From the NCBI GenBank assembly GCA_029532415.1, contig JAQOTA010000047.1, forward strand, positions 2,108,001 through 2,172,000: a stretch of DNA of 64,000 bases, given 5' to 3'. Of this stretch, positions 32,622 through 41,694 are shown in pieces. The stretch's first letter is position 1; every line of letters begins with the position of its first letter. The stretch comes from Marasmius tenuissimus (lineage: Eukaryota > Basidiomycota > Agaricomycetes > Agaricales > Marasmiaceae). The position numbers and the translations under genes were made by a program. A model generated the notes under the pieces. It ran no database searches and was not told the origin of the DNA. It saw nothing but the letters and a program-made list of their open reading frames with translations.

Positions 32622-35600
32622 ATGTCAAAACCGTAAGCAGTTCTCATGACTTCAACGTATCGCTTCTCTAACCAACGAATGAAATTCAGGCGAGGATCTC
32701 TCAACATACGGGTCTTAATGACAAATTTGAGATCTCGTAGCTTGTCAATTACCAGGTAGCTATCACCCTGACCAATCTTTTTGACTGTGAATCGCCATTC
32801 ACCCGATCGTTTCTTTCCCTTTGGTGGTAGGGGTAGGTCATCGCCTGGGAAGTGGAATCGACAATAGTGAACGTTCAGGACCCGTTCGAGCTCTTCCCGG
32901 TACGCATCCCCCATACGCCTCCACCTCCATTCACGAGTGTGGTTTACGGGTTCGAGCCCCGCCCATTCACGGTGTTTATTGTCAAGCCAGATGTTCGGGT
33001 AGAAGTCCTCATTTCGGAGGGTGTCTTCATCCAGGATGAATTCAGCCTGGTTTTCATCGAGAGTCCACCACCATCCATCTATAATAACGTACTGTAGGTC
33101 CGAAATTCGGTAGACTGAGAATCGGTCACCAGCTTCCTGTTTGTCTTTCCTAGAAAACAGGTGATCCCCGTAGTATGATGTGCTATTGAGTAACTCTAAT
33201 ACACGTTCCGCCACAGGGTCCCCGAATTTGACAGGTCGCTTTTCATGGCGATAACCAAATTGTTGGTACCGTCCCCGATAAATTTGGTACGTCTGCGTTC
33301 CCATACCTCGGAAGGGCGTCAACTGAGCCGACGAATTGGGTCTCTTGACCCATGAATCCAGCTGAAATAGATCCTTGTTCCAGGGTATGCTACGGATTTT
33401 TTCCAGCTTTGCAGTATCCCGACGGTCTTTTTCCTTTAGGTACCACGCTGAGCTATCCAAGGTACGAAGTCCGCCTTGTTTCCGAGCTGTGAATGACCAT
33501 TTGATTTTTGCATCGCGAACTGCTGCTGCCTCATTTTTCCATATTGATTGAACGTGCTCCCTGTTTCGCATCAAATCCCCTTCGAAGGTGTATTCTTCGG
33601 GGATCAGCTTCCGCGGAGCTGGTACTTGACAATCAACATCTAGCTCGGTCAATTGATAGCACCGATGGACTGGGTTGTTGCATTTGGGCAATTCATTGGC
33701 CATTGGTTCAAGGACAGCTGGGGGTGCACCGTACGTTTTCAGATTCAACAAGGCATATGCTGCCCACAAATCCGCCAGACTTGGGGCTAGTGATATCTGA
33801 TCAGGTGCAATGTTTTCCTTTTCACTGTCATAGCCTTCGTCTAACAAGACCCGGAGTATAGAACCGTCATCTGGGCTATCGTCAGCGCCGCATTTAGAGT
33901 TGCAAGAATGATGCTTGTTTGTTTCATGATCATCTTCCAAATCTTCCTCATTGCTAGGCCTATTTTGCCAAGATTCCGAATCTGAGTCCGAGTAGTATGT
34001 ATATTCAACATCTTCGAACCAGTCAAAATTAACAACATTGAGCGCTACTTCCTCTACAGTCGTCTCGATTATGTCCATAGTTTCGGGTAATTCAAACTCC
34101 AAATTGTGGCTAGAGAGTTCAGGCGGCGTATTCGCCTTCTTATCACCTTTAACAGTCGTATTTTTAGGACAATCTCGCGATTTGTGGCCAACTTGGCCAC
34201 AGGAAAAGCATTGGTTGTTAGCCCGGTATTCATTTTTCTGAGCTTCAGTGAGTGTCCGACCATTCTTTCGGAACTTATTACCATCCTTTCGATCCTTGAA
34301 GTTGCTCGGGAATTTAGAAGTTCCCTGCTGGAACTCAACTGAAAAAGCCGCTCTACGTTCCTCATCATTCTTGCCGTTGCCATTTCGGCGGTCCCTGCGA
34401 GAACTACGAGACTCTCGGTGAGTGCCCTCAATGAGTTCGACTACTTCAGCAGCCTCCGTAACAGCGTTCAAAGTGGATTTCTCGGGATGTAGTCCCTTAA
34501 GATAGAGCCCCTTCTGGATGATTGCGTCAAAACCATCCCACATGGTCGTAACCTTAGACCCGTCATCAACATTTCCGATCGTGTCAAACAATTCTTCCAC
34601 ATAGTCAATATATTCACGGACTCGTCGTCCATTTTGACGCGCGTTTTTTAATTTCTTGCGCTGTTCGAGTCGATAGTTGAGAGGGAATACGTGATTATAG
34701 ATCCGGATGAAAACCTCTTGGAGGCTCCACTTCTCGGGTTCGTCACGGATGAGTCGCTCCAGGTAAGTAGACAGATTCCCTTCAACAAAACTGGTTACGA
34801 TATCAACCTGTCGGTCTTCAGGGATATTGCCGTCAATCATATACCGTCTAGTTTCGCGGAAGAATTTCATCAATGTTCGGGTGCTCATTTCACCCTTATA
34901 CTTAGTCGGCGGGATAGGTTTGATATTCAGCCTTCCATTCGAGTATCGTGGGGCCACGGGCTCACTATACAGCATTCTACCCATAGCACTATCTCGATCA
35001 ACATAATCAATGGGCCGTTCGCTTTTGGCCCGGTTGGTATTGGCTAGTTTGGCGATGCGATCCGCCATAACATCTGAGACCACAGCTTCCGAAGCTCTCT
35101 TGGCTTCAAACTGCCTGATCTGGGCAGGGGTAGCCTCCTCATCAAGGATTTCCTCAATTTTCACACTTGGTAGCTTAGCTGGCGAGCTGTAGGGCTTCGC
35201 AAACTCCTCTCTCCACTTAAGGAACTCTTCATAGAGATTCTCATTGTCACGGAGTTTCAATTCCTTCTGAAACTCAATATCTGCCATTATCTGGCCTTGG
35301 AGCTCGATATTGGCATCGTCAGGCTCATTATAATCGTGCCTATCATCTTCTGCCGGCAACTTTCCCTTGCCTTTCACTATGGCGGGGAGGCGGTCATCTC
35401 CGTACTCGGAGTCATCAGCGTCCTTCTCAGGCGCTTCATTTCCCAGCCCGAGTTCCACAACTTCGGGATTCATATTACCACTTGCAGAGCCCACGTCATG
35501 CAAGGGTGCCCGCAACTCAGCTTCCGCGTCCGGAGCGATGGGGCTAATGCCCAGGTCCATTTTCAACCCGTCGGTTGAGGATCCTGGGACTTTAGAAGCA

Positions 35601-35662
35601 CGAGGAGACATACCCGGCGTCGCCTTATCGGTAGGCTTAACCACTGTCTTTCTTGGCGGCAT
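32552..35662 (-). CDS. gag: Gypsy gag protein with CCHC zinc knuckle and long C-terminal extension
   Basis: 1,036 codons from ATG at 35662. The gag core is at about residues 250-410. A CCHC knuckle (CFSCGQVGHKSRDC) lies at 485-498. Beyond it about 530 residues continue, first acidic, then (about 640-1036) rich in Trp, Tyr and Arg, without a recognised domain. Most gypsy gag proteins end soon after the knuckle, so this extension is unusual. It ends in a 70-nt overlap with pol, which is in the -1 frame. A GGGTTTTTC run (minus strand, 32586-32594) lies in the overlap, but its phase does not fit a classic slippery heptamer. Confidence 0.93.
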   Translation of the reverse strand: MPPRKTVVKPTDKATPGMSPRASKVPGSSTDGLKMDLGISPIAPDAEAELRAPLHDVGSASGNMNPEVVELGLGNEAPEKDADDSEYGDDRLPAIVKGKGKLPAEDDRHDYNEPDDANIELQGQIMADIEFQKELKLRDNENLYEEFLKWREEFAKPYSSPAKLPSVKIEEILDEEATPAQIRQFEAKRASEAVVSDVMADRIAKLANTNRAKSERPIDYVDRDSAMGRMLYSEPVAPRYSNGRLNIKPIPPTKYKGEMSTRTLMKFFRETRRYMIDGNIPEDRQVDIVTSFVEGNLSTYLERLIRDEPEKWSLQEVFIRIYNHVFPLNYRLEQRKKLKNARQNGRRVREYIDYVEELFDTIGNVDDGSKVTTMWDGFDAIIQKGLYLKGLHPEKSTLNAVTEAAEVVELIEGTHRESRSSRRDRRNGNGKNDEERRAAFSVEFQQGTSKFPSNFKDRKDGNKFRKNGRTLTEAQKNEYRANNQCFSCGQVGHKSRDCPKNTTVKGDKKANTPPELSSHNLEFELPETMDIIETTVEEVALNVVNFDWFEDVEYTYYSDSDSESWQNRPSNEEDLEDDHETNKHHSCNSKCGADDSPDDGSILRVLLDEGYDSEKENIAPDQISLAPSLADLWAAYALLNLKTYGAPPAVLEPMANELPKCNNPVHRCYQLTELDVDCQVPAPRKLIPEEYTFEGDLMRNREHVQSIWKNEAAAVRDAKIKWSFTARKQGGLRTLDSSAWYLKEKDRRDTAKLEKIRSIPWNKDLFQLDSWVKRPNSSAQLTPFRGMGTQTYQIYRGRYQQFGYRHEKRPVKFGDPVAERVLELLNSTSYYGDHLFSRKDKQEAGDRFSVYRISDLQYVIIDGWWWTLDENQAEFILDEDTLRNEDFYPNIWLDNKHREWAGLEPVNHTREWRWRRMGDAYREELERVLNVHYCRFHFPGDDLPLPPKGKKRSGEWRFTVKKIGQGDSYLVIDKLRDLKFVIKTRMLRDPRLNFIRWLEKRYVEVMRTAYGFDMWTEDLSLVRVFRLDPSIRSQCL

Positions 35663-35804
35663 TCTAACGTGTGTCGGTGTTCAAAGGGGGTAACGAAACT
35701 GGCGTTGGATTTTGATATCCGGAATGTCGGGGAGGCGCAATCCACGACGAGCCACGGGGAATCAGAAGGTCCAGGTACTCTCGGAAGGTTCTGCGCTTAA
35801 AATA

Positions 35805-36145
35805 TGCAGCGACTGTGATGTGAGGTGTCACGTCGCGAGCACGATTTCGAGGCCGAAGTTTCGAGGCTTTGAAGACTAAGTTCACGCGTTGGAATAAGCG
35901 AGAATAGAGAGTCGATTTCTGGTCCCTACTAGCTATCTAAGTACAGTATTTATACTATTGTAGCTATAGAGATATTGGTAAGCATAAGAGTCCAAGGCGG
36001 GCGTGAATACAAGAGATAAAGAGAAACATACGACAAGGTCCGAGAAGATACAATAAAGGGAGTGAGACAGGAGAGAGTAGAGTAATCTGGGAATAGTAAG
36101 CGGAATAAGAGAACGAAAAAGGAAATAGCGGTAGCTACCGCTGCA
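35805..36145 (-). repeat. 5' LTR of the gypsy element
   Basis: 341 bp, apparently identical to 27025-27365. It begins TGCAGCG and ends CGCTGCA on the plus strand. Confidence 0.97.
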
Positions 36146-36150
36146 TGTAC

Positions 36151-37186
36151 ATGGCCGCCGGTCGACCGCCGGCCGTCTGACCTGCAGGCTGAACCGGCAA
36201 CACCTGCAGGTTCTTTGGCCAGAAACCCGCAGGTCGCACTGAATTCCGCCTGCAGGTTAGTCTTTTTTTACCTGTGGGTCGGGTTGCCAACGACCCATAG
36301 GTCAAAGTTTTTTGACCTATAGGTCACGTCCGTTGAAACCCATAGGTCGGCCCAGCTGTAACCTGTGGGTCAAACACTTTGCCACCTGTAGGTTTGAGTA
36401 TCTCTATAACCTACGGGACAAGTGTTATGCCGCTGGCTTTTCGCCTGGTAAGTCTGCTTCCTTCCCGATAAATGGTCAGTACATTAGAACATTATCTTGT
36501 GAACATCTTCACTCTCCTATCTCAATCTTCGTTGTTGTGCCACTCTTATCAAGCTGCGTGAGAGGACTTTCAAGTTTAGTCTTCACACACAAATCTCGGG
36601 CACTTCCTATATTGATGAATGAACCGTACTAGGTATTCGGAGCTCTTACGGGTAATCTGAGACAGTGGAGGTAGTGCTGGAGCCTTTGAGTTGCGTAGGG
36701 GGTTTTGAGCATCCAGGGGGTTAGTAATTCCTTCGCGTCGCGACTTGCGAACAGTATAAAGGCATCCTAGAGAACGAAATCCTGCAAAAAAAAAGAGAGA
36801 AAGAAAAGACACAACAGAAGCGACAAGCAACACGCGTGTCAAATAAAGAATCCACAAAAAAAACCCCACCTGGTTCTAAAGTTGAAGCTCCTGGTATAAG
36901 TAGGGAAAGATCAGGGAGCCATTTTGACCGAATCAGGTCTTCCTCGATTGGTACACTGCGCGGGATACTGTACTATGAGGTAAAATGACCCACAGGCCCC
37001 ATATTTGAGACCTGCAGGGTACTACGCAGTTTAGCTTGCGGGTTGTATCCGACATCACCTACAGGTTCAAGTTGAAAAAGCCCGTAGGTATGATGATGAA
37101 ACCTGTAGGTTGCTAATTTGTAACCTGCAGGTGAATTACTTTCGACCTGTGGGTCAGGTGGCCGCCGGTCGAGAGCCGCCGGCCAT
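36151..37186. mobile_element. Non-autonomous element with ACCTGCAGGT-type motif arrays
   Basis: Both ends carry GC-rich inverted repeats: ATGGCCGCCGGTCGACCG at the left, and ATGGCCGGCGGCTCTCGACC read inward on the minus strand from 37186. Inside each end is an array of near-palindromic decamers of the ACCTGCAGGT, ACCTGTGGGT, ACCCATAGGT type: about eleven at 36178-36420 and about eight at 36985-37160. The middle (36430-36960) is unlike the arms and has no convincing ORF. No transposase is present and no clear target duplication could be fixed. The gypsy element abuts its left end. Superfamily unknown. Confidence 0.65.
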
Positions 37187-38208
37187 TCACAGCATCCGCT
37201 CCATTCTGGTGGTGGTGGTGGTATGGAGTCAAGTTCTGGTATGGGCGCTTAGCGCTGGCTTTGCCTTTTCCCATCAACTTCGACCACGATCGATTTTCTG
37301 CCTTTTGTATCCGCAACTTGTCATCTTTTCCGACAACAGGCTCTTGAAAACAACAGAAATTACGCTCATGAATCAATTACCCCAAGCCGGTGTTGAAGAT
37401 AACAAATCTGTATGACATGGAATGACAGAGGGCTGGTGCTTGCGGTGCGTTCTTTTTTCTTCCTTCGTGTCTATCATAGGGTCATAGCACGAGTAGGCGA
37501 TACTCAACAGTTTTCGCTCGCTTTAGGCTACCCTAGGACATAAGATCTCTCGAAGATTAACAACCAGACGAACCGCAAGTCAAGCATGGCACATGTACTT
37601 CGCCTGGTCTTCGAAAGTCACGCATTCCAGTCTCCAATTAACTATGAGGCTCTCGTGAGTAGTAACGCGCGCTCGAGGTTTTATTGAATTACTGACGAAC
37701 GCTCGCATATCTTTCTCGGGTGGTGTAGAAATACGCTAGTGAAGGAAGTCGCCGTGCCGATGACGAGAGCTATGAGAGCGAGAAATAGCAATGCCGCCTT
37801 GATATCTCTATATTTTGGAGGACTGAGAAGCATCGGACACGAACAAGGCATTCGCATTGCTCCATGTAGCTGTTCTCGTCGACCTTCAAAAGGTGACAGA
37901 ACCATTGCAGGCTGTCTACATTATCCCGTTCGCTGATGGATCTTCTCTATATGTCGTGGACCTCGTCCTGTAGGATTAACTGAATGAGCGAATAGCATTA
38001 CTGAGAGTCTCATAGATAACAGTGCTATACAATCCTGTAGTCTAGATAGCATCTCTTGTGTCTCTACTTGCTATCATACCCGTGTTACAGTAATATTACG
38101 ATACAACGACCTCGCTCATGCACCAGAGACATTGTAGCCTAACGTCTGTAGGCTGCAGTCTGCAGCGTCTGAATCAGACCTAGCGCTTCCACCTATTCTC
38201 CAGAAAGC
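37187..38208. other. Displaced F-box 4 upstream DNA and spacer
   Basis: About 37190-37300 resembles DNA directly upstream of F-box 2 (GGTGGTGGTATGG, then TATGGGCGCTTA). It is thus the promoter side of F-box 4, moved about 10 kb away by the gypsy and motif-array elements. From 37300 on, apart from a short hydrophobic ORF given separately, I see no gene; 37730-37870 is similar to 51050-51190. Confidence 0.5.
37681..37905 (-). CDS. Short ORF with one predicted membrane span
   Basis: It encodes up to 74 residues with one hydrophobic segment (AALLFLALIALVIGTATSF). Related but broken sequence lies at about 51040-51210. It sits downstream of family X copy D on the same strand and might be its last exon, which would make family X membrane-anchored. 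No independent evidence of expression. Confidence 0.3.
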   Translation of the reverse strand: MVLSPFEGRREQLHGAMRMPCSCPMLLSPPKYRDIKAALLFLALIALVIGTATSFTSVFLHHPRKICERSSVIQ

Positions 38209-40501
38209 CTAAACATGAATCGGTATACGACTATCCGGATCCCAGAACTCGTAGCATCGGTACGACAGGAAACCTACGAGCGGCCATGACTGGTCCCGTA
38301 GAGAAGAGTAGAGCCGGTAGTAGATGATCTCCTTTGCATGAATCCTCCTCGACCTACGGTCACTAGTGTAGCCCAAAGACGTGAAATCGAAGGTGGAGGC
38401 GCTGTGGGCAGAGATATCGGCAAAGGCAGCGAAACACGATACCTCGTGCCAAACTCGAACTCGAATAGGGACACCGGTCATGGAGATAGAAGGAGGATCG
38501 GACGTCTGCGGTGCGCTAAGTGAGCCATGGTCGTTCTCCGAAACGAAGTTCCCGATCTCGTTGGATAGTGCTGGCGGGGGCGGTGGTGAGACCTCTCCCT
38601 GCTCCAACGTCTCCCACAACCCTATGACTCTGACTTTCTTTATTGCTCTCATTGTCTCTCCGAAATCAATCTCCACCTTCCCCACGACCAGCGTCAACGA
38701 AACCTCTGGCTGCACGTTCTGCTCAGCCTTGATCCCCGAGGCGCTCAAAGTGTCAGCCCTTTGAAACGACTGTTGTTTTTCTCCACCGTGAAGTAGACCA
38801 ATGTAAGATCTTGTGGTGAATCTGCACGCGGTGAGGGTCCGGTGACACCGGGATAGTCACCAGTTCATGCTAACGTGTGGGCTGAGATCGTGGGCGGCTT
38901 CGAGAGGAGAGATGTTGAGAGACGATGGAGGATGAAGTTGAGCGGGGTTGTTATTGCAACACAGCTAGGTCATCCGGGCTAATGCGCTCTCGAGCTTCCC
39001 GTAGGGGAAGGAAAAGTGGATACAACGTCGTTCCTGCCCTTTTGGCCAACGTCCAAAGCAGTCGTTGATGGCAACGTAGCCGCTCGGGCTAGTCAGCTTG
39101 AGAACCTCGTCCGTGACGTAGATTGCTAGTGCCTTGCCCTTCATCCTCGCCCCCGTCGTCGTGGAGACCATTCTCGGCCCCTCAGTCCCTACGACTTCCT
39201 ACCGGACTCCGACACCTCAACCTTCAGCTTCGTGTTCGCCTACGGCCTCTCCTCTTTCCCTACAACCGGCTTTAACCCCTCGGCCTATAGCTCCCTGAAT
39301 TCCTCTTGTCGCCGCTGTTCTCCTCTATCCGGTCCTGGATGACTCCTCAACCCGAATCAAGGCAGCCTCGTCTCGGGTAACGTTTCTAAGCCCAGGCTTC
39401 TTCGATTTCATCCTCGCACGTCCCCGCAACTTTTCCTGTAAACTCGCATCGAACTCGCTATTCTGGGAAAGTGTCGAAAGCGGGTTTCTGGTGGCAAGGG
39501 AAGGTCGTTCGCTCGAGGTCGCAGTTACATCAACTGGCGTCGTGTTTGGTTTCTCGTCGAATTTAAGGTCCCCTCTCCAACTCGTCGGCCTCTCTTGTCC
39601 AGGGGTCCCTGAGCCTGGATAACGTCTTCGAGACCGAATCATCGTCCTCGTACACCTCAACAATGTTTTGTTGATATCGATGGATTTCGTGGATTTCGTG
39701 TCAAGGCAATCCCGTTCACTTGATATTGTGAACGAGATCCGGCTAGACGAGAGATTGGCTCGATTGGCTTGGAAGTCCCGAATGCATACGATGCGGCAGT
39801 TGTGCCTCGAGGTTCGAGTTGGAATATGAGAAGAGTCGAGGGAGTGATGGGTACCGGTCCATGAAGGTATGTACCAATATACTGTTGAATACGCGCAACA
39901 ATGAGCATCTGTCTCTTCGGCTCTCGGTACTGACGGACAACTCACTGCACGGTTTCGTTCAAGACAGCTTGTCTGTTTCCGGCCTCAAACTGCCTACTGG
40001 GATCTGTACAATGGCGCAGTCTCGGAGAAACCCTTTATAGGCTTGATGTGCAAGATAGACAGGTGTGTAGCGATGGGTAGTGTATGGGTCGTTCGCCCCA
40101 AGCGACGACCTGAGTCCACAAGGAAACGAGGGGTGAAAAGGGCGCTCAAGCCAAGATGTTGTCCGGGTCGTTTACTTGGTGACGGCTACTATGCCTGTAG
40201 CAATTATCAGTCAATGCACCAGAAGAATCAAAGAGCCGTACCAACCAATCAAAATCCCCAGATCCCTTCCAATATAGATGGTAGGTCTGTAATCTCGTAC
40301 ACCTTAGCACGGGCCCGAAACCGCCATCCCAATCAAGCGTTGTTCTTTTCGGTCTGTGAGTTGACCTTGACAACACTCTGGTGTTGGAAATGATCTGGCT
40401 CTACGCAGAAAGAGCGAACGAGGCCTACAGCTTGGCAGGTTAGACGACTTCAGGCAAAACGCGAGGGTTGTAAAATACGCACCGAATTCTTTTATCGTCA
40501 T
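38209..40501 (-). CDS. Family X, copy D (unrecognised, best-preserved 3' part)
   Basis: The 3' part is one open frame of 180 codons (38748-38209) with two segments seen in other copies. The first is SGIKAEQNVQPEVSL, then ETMRAIKKVRVIGLWETLE (also in copies B2 and E in the same frame). The second is GVPIRVRVWHEVSCFAAFAD, then CYEFWDPDSRIP. An upstream exon (39171-38965, KGKALAIYVTDEVLKL, then GRWPKGQERRCIHFSF) is conserved in copies E and C. The start is set at the ATG at 40501, which aligns with 53844 in copy E. Intron positions were not all resolved. No known domain; function unknown. Confidence 0.4.
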
Positions 40502-41694
40502 GGCATATAAACCCTGCCCGCTAATCCTCCAAAAACTTCGTCACTGGTGGCGATGGTTTGAGAGGTCTTCCTGTCCATAAGATATTCCCTTTTCATGAAG
40601 ACGTCTAATTCCTGCAGTTGAATACCATCGCATAGGGTATCGTCGAAAAGAATTCCTGGATCATTCGAACGAGATTGCTCTTCGTATTTTGAAATTCAGT
40701 TGAGATAGAGAGGCAATGAGCGAAGGTAGCGCACCTGGGGCTATCATTACTCCTTCAAAAGTGGTAAATTCGAGTATCCAGTAGAGATATCCGGTTGAGT
40801 ATGGGGAACTGTACGAATGGTGATAATGGTCCTTGCAAAGAGGGATCGTGTGAGAGCACCGACGCCAAGGCGTCGGTCGGTGTCGCTGGCGACCCGGAAC
40901 AGCTAGCGTTTGCTCCCCTCTGCCAATACGGCGAACGCTCCACAAAAAAGAGGGATCGTGTGAAAAAAGAAACACGCTCAGCGGCTCAGCTGGCCAACGA
41001 TCAAGCGCTCGTGGCCAACGTCCCTTACCGGTTACCGGTTACCCGTCACCGTCGATGATCTCGGTCATCTAGTGTCTCAACGTGTATCGTCCTCAACAAT
41101 GTACAAGGACCCATCCTCAATAGGGCTTCGGCACCTGTCACAAGCGCTGCCTAAGGTGGGTCTTAACCCTATTTGCTACACCTGTTCGGTATTTTGGGCA
41201 TGATTCGGCCTGCAGACTAGGCAGGGCGTCGAGACCGATCACACGAGAACTGGATGCTGGCAGCCTCTTTTACATTCCCACTCGTTGTCAATGGATAATT
41301 TTGGTCCTCCAGTGTCCCAACATTCATGGTTCCGAACTCTAGCTACGGTGATCAGCGTCGCGCCGCCATCACGCACTCTGACATTACTTCCTCCAGCTTC
41401 AACAATCACTCATGATCAACATCTGCGGACGATTCGAGCGGACTCCGAAGTATTGGGACGTCTCACACGAGGACTTGATACTGGCGAATCATTATCACCG
41501 CCTGCGTGAAACAATCACTGATTGAATTAGAAGAGGACATATGACTGGGAAGAGAACAGGAAGAATGAAATCCACGGGCATGACCGGGTAATCGGTTCTT
41601 CAAACACGCAGCAGCAGCAATGCACAATGGGCACAAGTTCAATCAACCTAGCCTCGTACCGCCTCCATCGAACCCTTTCTGGTCCACAACCAGC
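40502..41694. other. Upstream region of NACHT copy 2
   Basis: Similar to 50210-50900 and 53850-54708, so it belongs to the duplicated block. A 110-bp insertion between 17-bp direct repeats (40837-40853, 40947-40963) is present only here. No gene is seen. Confidence 0.45.

Larger units (their letters stand above)
27025..36145 (-). mobile_element. Full-length Ty3/gypsy chromovirus, 9,121 bp
   Basis: Two 341-bp LTRs flank a gag ORF and a pol ORF, both on the minus strand. The target duplication TGTAC lies at 27020-27024 and 36146-36150. The LTRs look identical, so insertion was recent. No TGG start of a standard tRNA primer site follows the 5' LTR (right end); the sequence there, read on the minus strand, is TATTTTAAGCGCAGAACC, so priming may be unusual. 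A purine-rich GGGAGGGCG just before the 3' LTR may be the polypurine tract. Confidence 0.97.

Noticed and set aside
32940..32960. GGGTTCGAGCCCC, resembling a tRNA B-box
   Set aside because: No matching A-box or cloverleaf; it lies inside the gag coding frame.
39325..39945. 206-codon minus ORF in block D
   Set aside because: Related sequence in blocks E and B2 is open on both strands in patches, so this frame alone does not prove an exon. It was kept only as part of the family X locus.
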